NCBI GenBank assembly: GCA_945643635.1
Contig: CALZFC010000166.1
Span: 124,001 to 188,000 of the forward strand
DNA: 64,000 nucleotides
From: Allodiplogaster sudhausi
Lineage: Eukaryota; Nematoda; Chromadorea; Rhabditida; Diplogasteridae
Direction: 5' to 3'
Every line of letters begins with the position of its first letter. The first letter of the stretch is position 1. Positions 59,524 to 64,000 of the stretch are shown here, piece after piece. Position numbers and translations under genes: made by a program. A model generated the notes under the pieces. It did no database searches, had not been told where the DNA came from, and saw nothing but the letters and a program-made list of their open reading frames with translations.

Positions 59524-59596
59524 AAAGAGGGAGAAAGAAAGAGAGAGAGAGGGTGAGAGAGAGTGAAGTCAGAGAAGAGAGAACTGCGTGTTGACA

Positions 59597-59600
59597 TGGA

Positions 59601-59637
<37 letters not shown>
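59597..59637. repeat. (GA)n microsatellite in the ABCG 3' UTR region
   Basis: A GA dinucleotide run 74 bases after the ABCG stop codon. It is opposite in strand to the intronic CT tracts. Confidence 0.95.
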
Positions 59638-59640
<3 letters not shown>

Positions 59641-59776
59641 ACTATGGAAATAATATGGTATATTTGTTGCAGTTTGTTTTGTTTGACTGTCTGTGATCTC
59701 TATGTATTAATACAAATGTTTATAATAATTTTGATGTCTACTGAATGAATCCAAAAATAATGTGTGTTAAAAAGCA

Positions 59777-59782
59777 AATAAA
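59777..59782 (+). terminator. Candidate poly(A) signal of the ABCG gene
   Basis: AATAAA lies 254 bases after the ABCG stop codon and before the downstream repeat. It is the first canonical hexamer in that stretch. Confidence 0.5.
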
Positions 59783-59802
59783 TGTAATGTTACTATTTCC
59801 TC

Positions 59803-60465
59803 GACCTGTGTTATTTTAGTTCCGTCTGATGGAGACCCCAAGATGAATAAAATTAAAACATATTAGACGATTTCATATTATAGGGTACCTAGAGAAGAAA
59901 TCGTACCCAGTTTTGAAAATATTGGGTTACCGTTTTGGGGTACTTATAGTCGTGGGATTGCACTAAGGAAGGTTTAGCTCGGCTTCAAACTTGGCCTGGA
60001 TAGTCTTCAAGGTTCCTGGCTATCCCCAGCAAATTCTTTGCATCTTAGCCCTAGTATGAAGGAAGATTCAGCTCGGCTTCAAACGGACCCCAAGATCAAT
60101 AATATTAATACATATTAGACGATTTTATATTATAAGGAACCTAGAGAAGAAATCCTATCCACTTTTGAAAATATTGGGTTACCGGTTAAGGGTACTTATA
60201 GTCGTGGGAGATGATCACGTTTCCTGGACTTGTGTTATTTTTGCGGCGGTTCCGTCTGATTGAGACCCCAAGATCAATAATATTAATACATATTAGACAA
60301 TTTTATAGAGAAGAAATCCTATCCACTTTTGAAAATATTGGGTTACCGTTTAAGGGTACTTAGAGTCGTTGGAGAACGATCGCGTTTCCTAGCCTTGTCT
60401 TATTTTTGCGGCGGTTCCGTCTGATTGAGACCCCAAGATCAATAATATTAATACACCTATCACGA
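59803..60465. repeat. Decayed ~200-bp tandem repeat (three to four copies)
   Basis: GAGACCCCAAGATCAATAAT, TTTTGAAAATATTGGGTTACC and GGGTACTTATAGTCGTGG recur, with copies starting near 59832, 60092, 60263 and 60428. The spacer of the first copy holds an internal duplication around AGCTCGGCTTCAAAC. The unit also contains CCTGGACTTGTGTTATTT, which resembles the recurrent motif in the arms of the palindrome. Confidence 0.8.
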
Positions 60466-60470
60466 CTTGG

Positions 60471-63400
60471 CCAGAACATGTCAAAATGTGATTTTGTCTA
60501 AAATTGACCATATCTTTTTTTGGCTAACATTGACCATATCTTTTTTTCTGATGATTCAAAGTGGTCCTAATTGTATTTAAACGAACCGTCATGACGAGAT
60601 ATAACTGTAAATACCTTCACTAGTAGAATACCTATGACGACTTGGCCAGAACGTGTCAAAATGTGAATTTGTCTAAAATTGACCATATCTTTTTTTGTCT
60701 AACATTGACCATATCTTTTTTTCTGATGACTCAAAGTGGTTCGAATTGTATTTAAACGAACCGTCTTGACGAGATCTAACTATGCATACCTTCACTAGTA
60801 GAATACCTATCATGACTTGGCCAGAACATGTCAAAATGTGAATTAGTCTAAAATTGACCATATCTTTTTTTTGTCTAACATTGACCATATCTTTTTTTTC
60901 TAATGATTCAAAGTGGACCGAATTATATTTAAACGAACCATCTTGACGAGATCTAACTATGCATGCCTTCACTAGTAGAATACCTATCATGACTTGGCCA
61001 GAGCATTTCAAAATGTGATTTATCTAAAATTTACCATATCTTTTTTTGTCTAAAATTGACCATATCTTTTTTTCTAATGATTCAAAGTGGTCCGAATTGT
61101 ATTTAAACGAACCGTCTTGACGAGATCTAACTATGCATACCTTCACTAGTAGAAGAATACCTATCATGACTTCCCCAGAACATGTCAAAATGTGATTTTA
61201 TCTAAAATTGACCATATCTTTTTTTCTGATGATTCAAAGTGGTCCTAATTGTATTTAAACGAACCGTCTTGACGAGATCTAACTATACATATCTTCACTA
61301 GTAGAATACCTATCACGACTTGGCCAGAACATGTCAAAATGTGATTTTATCTAAAATTGACCATATCTTTTTTTTGTCTAAAATTGACCATATCTTTTTT
61401 TTTGTCTAAAATTGACCATATCTTTTTTTCTGATGATTCAAAGTGGTCCTAATTGTATTTAAACGAACCGTCTTGACGAGATCTAACTGTAAATACCTTC
61501 ACTAGTAGAATACCTATCACGACTTGGCCAGAACGTGTCAAAATGTGAATTTGTCTAAAATTGACCATATCTTTTTTTGTCTAACATTGACCATATCTTC
61601 TTTTCTGATGATTCAAAGTGGTTCGAATTGTATTTAAACGAACCGTCTTGACGAGATCTAACTATGCATACCTTCACTAGTAGAATACCTATCATGACTT
61701 GGCCAGAGCATTTCAAAATGTGATTTATCTAAAATTTACCATATCTTTTTTTTGTCTAAAATTGACCATATCTTTTTTTTCTAATGATTCAAAGTGGTCC
61801 GAATTATATTTATACGAACCGTCTTGACGAGATCTAACTATGCATGCCTTCACTAGTAGAATACCTATCATGACTTGGCCAAGAGCATTTCAAAATGTGA
61901 TTTATCTAAAATTTACCATATCTTTTTTTGTCTTACATTGACCATATCTTTTTTTTCTAATGATTCAAAGTGGTCCGAATTATATTTATACGAACCGTCT
62001 TGACGAGATCTAACTATGCATACCTTCACTAGTAGAAGAATACCTATCATGACTTCCCCAGAACATGTCAAAATGTGATTTTATCTAAAATTTACCATAT
62101 CTTTTTTTTTTGTCTAAAATTGACCATATCTTTTTTTCTGATGATTCAAAGTGGTCCTAATTGTATTTAAACGAACCGTCTTGACGAGATCTAACTATAC
62201 ATATCTTCACTAGTAGAATACCTATCACGACTTGGCCAGAACATGTCAAAATGTGATTTTATCTAAAATTGACCATATCTTTTTTTTTGTCTAAAATTGA
62301 CCGGTCCTAATTGTATTTAAACGAACCGTCTTGACGAGATCTAACTATACATATCTTCACTAGTAGAATACCTATCATGACTTGGCCAGCGCATTTCAAA
62401 ATGTGATTTATCTAAAATTGACCATATCTTTTTTTGTCTTACATTGACCATATCTTTTTTTTCTAATGATTCAAAGTGGTCCGAATTATATTTATACGAA
62501 CCGTCTTGACGAGATCTAACTATGCATGCCTTCACTAGTAGAATACCTATCATGACTTGGCCAAGAGCATTTCAAAATGTGATTTATCTAAAATTTACCA
62601 TATCTTTTTTTGTCTTACATTGACCATATCTTTTTTTTCTAATGATTCAAAGTGGTCCGAATTATATTTATACGAACCGTCTTGACGAGATCTAACTATG
62701 CATACCTTCACTAGTAGAAGAATACCTATCATGACTTCCCCAGAACATGTCAAAATGTGATTTTATCTAAAATTTACCATATCTTTTTTTTGTCTAAAAT
62801 TGACCATATCTTTTTTTCTGATGATTCAAAGTGGTCCTAATTGTATTTAAACGAACCGTCTTGACGAGATCTAACTATACATATCTTCACTAGTAGAATA
62901 CCTATCACGACTTGGCCAGAACATGTCAAAATGTGATTTTATCTAAAATTGACCATATCTTTTTTTTTGTCTAAAATTGACCATATCTTTTTTTCTGATG
63001 ATTCAAAGTGGTCCTAATTGTATTTAAACGAACCGCCTTGACGAGATCTAACTGTAAATACCTTCACTAGTAGAATACCTATCACGACTTGGCCAGAACG
63101 TGTCAAAATGTGAATTTGTCTAAAATTGACCATATCTTTTTTTGTCTAACATTGACCATATCTTCTTTTCTGATGATTCAAAGTGGTTCGAATTGTATTT
63201 AAACGAACCGTCTTGACGAGATCTAACTGTAAATACCTTCACTAGTAGAATACCTATCATGACTTGGCCAGAACGTGTCAAAATGTGAATTTGTCTAAAA
63301 TTGACCATATCTTTTTTTGTCTAACATTGACCATATCTTCTTTTCTGATGATTCAAAGTGGTTCGAATTGTATTTAAACGAACCGTCTTGACGAGATCTT

Positions 63401-64000
63401 ACTATGCATACCTTCACTAGTAGAATACCTATCATGACTTGGCCAGAGCATTTCAAAATGTGATTTATCTAAAATTGACCATATCTTTTTTTGTCTTACA
63501 TTGACCATATCTTTTTTTTCTAATGATTCAAAGTGGTCCGAATTATATTTATACGAACCGTCTTGACGAGATCTAACTATGCATACCTTCACTAGTAGAA
63601 TACCTATCACGACTTGGCCAGAACGTGTCAAAATGTGAATTTGTCTAAAATTGACCATATCTTTTTTTGTCTAACATTGACCATATCTTCTTTTCTGATG
63701 ATTCAAAGTGGTTCGAATTGTATTTAAACGAACCGTCTTGACGAGATCTAACTATGCATACCTTCACTAGTAGAAGAATACCTATCATGACTTCCCCAGA
63801 ACATGTCAAAATGTGATTTTATCTAAAATTTACCATATCTTTTTTTTGTCTAAAATTGACCATATCTTTTTTTTTGTCTAAAATTGACCATATCTTTTTT
63901 TCTGATGATTCAAAGTGGTCCTAATTGTATTTAAACGAACCGTCTTGACGAGATCTAACTGTAAATACCTTCACTAGTAGAATACCTATCACGACTTGGC
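60471..64000. repeat. ~176-bp satellite with a ~27-bp subrepeat
   Basis: CGACTTGGCCAGAAC and its TGACTTCCCCAGAAC variant recur 21 times to the end of the window. Most spacings are 175-179 bp, with outliers near 150, 165 and 204. The length differences of about 27 bp match gain or loss of one TCTAAAATTGACCATATCTT subrepeat. GTATTTAAACGAACCGTC and TTGACGAGATCTAAC are the most constant parts. The TTCCCC variant appears at 61169, 62052, 62734 and 63790. The array continues beyond the window. Confidence 0.95.

Noticed and set aside
60673..63658. Minus-strand frames with MIGILLVKACIVRSRQDG repeats
   Set aside because: They are shadows of the ~176-bp satellite and vary with its length changes.

Overview
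The window looks like nuclear DNA of an invertebrate animal. Genes are split by many short introns with GT..AG ends and pyrimidine-rich acceptors. Exons are GC-rich and introns and spacers are AT-rich. CT/GA microsatellites and satellite DNA are abundant, and there is no bacterial gene organisation. I could not name the species. Two multi-exon genes can be assembled with every splice phase consistent; much of the rest is repetitive or mobile DNA.

Layout. 1-18420: a satellite array of about 200-bp monomers organised into 13 higher-order units (mostly about 1407 bp), each carrying a ~285-bp non-satellite insert. 19100-20560: ten copies of a ~134-bp tandem repeat. 21490-21710: a 44-bp minisatellite. 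23613-28436, minus strand: a 13-exon gene for an uncharacterised 601-residue acidic, modular, coiled-coil protein whose 5' exons arose by tandem duplication. 28440-38990: gene-poor DNA with microsatellites, decayed segmental duplications (~2.5-3 kb period) and a few exon-like fragments.

39047-59523, plus strand: a complete 20-exon, 759-codon White-type ABCG half-transporter (ATPase domain first, membrane domain second). Its exons 12 and 13 are separated by a 13.8-kb intron. That intron contains a 13.2-kb inverted-repeat element (43863-57070) with ~5.8-kb, nearly identical arms and a 1.6-kb loop, sitting in a CT microsatellite. By structure it resembles Foldback-type transposons. Its arms have subterminal tandem repeats, a recurrent short motif around TCTGGACTTRKRAWATT, tRNA-like Pol III promoter units, a decayed LINE fragment, and exon-like sequences that may belong to a small gene present in mirrored copies.

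Other introns of the ABCG gene hold a BEL/Pao RNase H fragment (intron 7), an antisense tRNA-like sequence that fills a 97-nt intron (intron 16), and two dispersed short repeats (introns 11 and 15) related to the insert of the left-hand satellite. Downstream of the gene are a ~200-bp decayed repeat (59803-60465) and a ~176-bp satellite with a ~27-bp internal subrepeat that runs off the end of the window (60471-64000).

The two assembled genes have no evident functional link. The ABCG protein would work as a dimer exporting a small molecule; the partner and substrate cannot be read from sequence.
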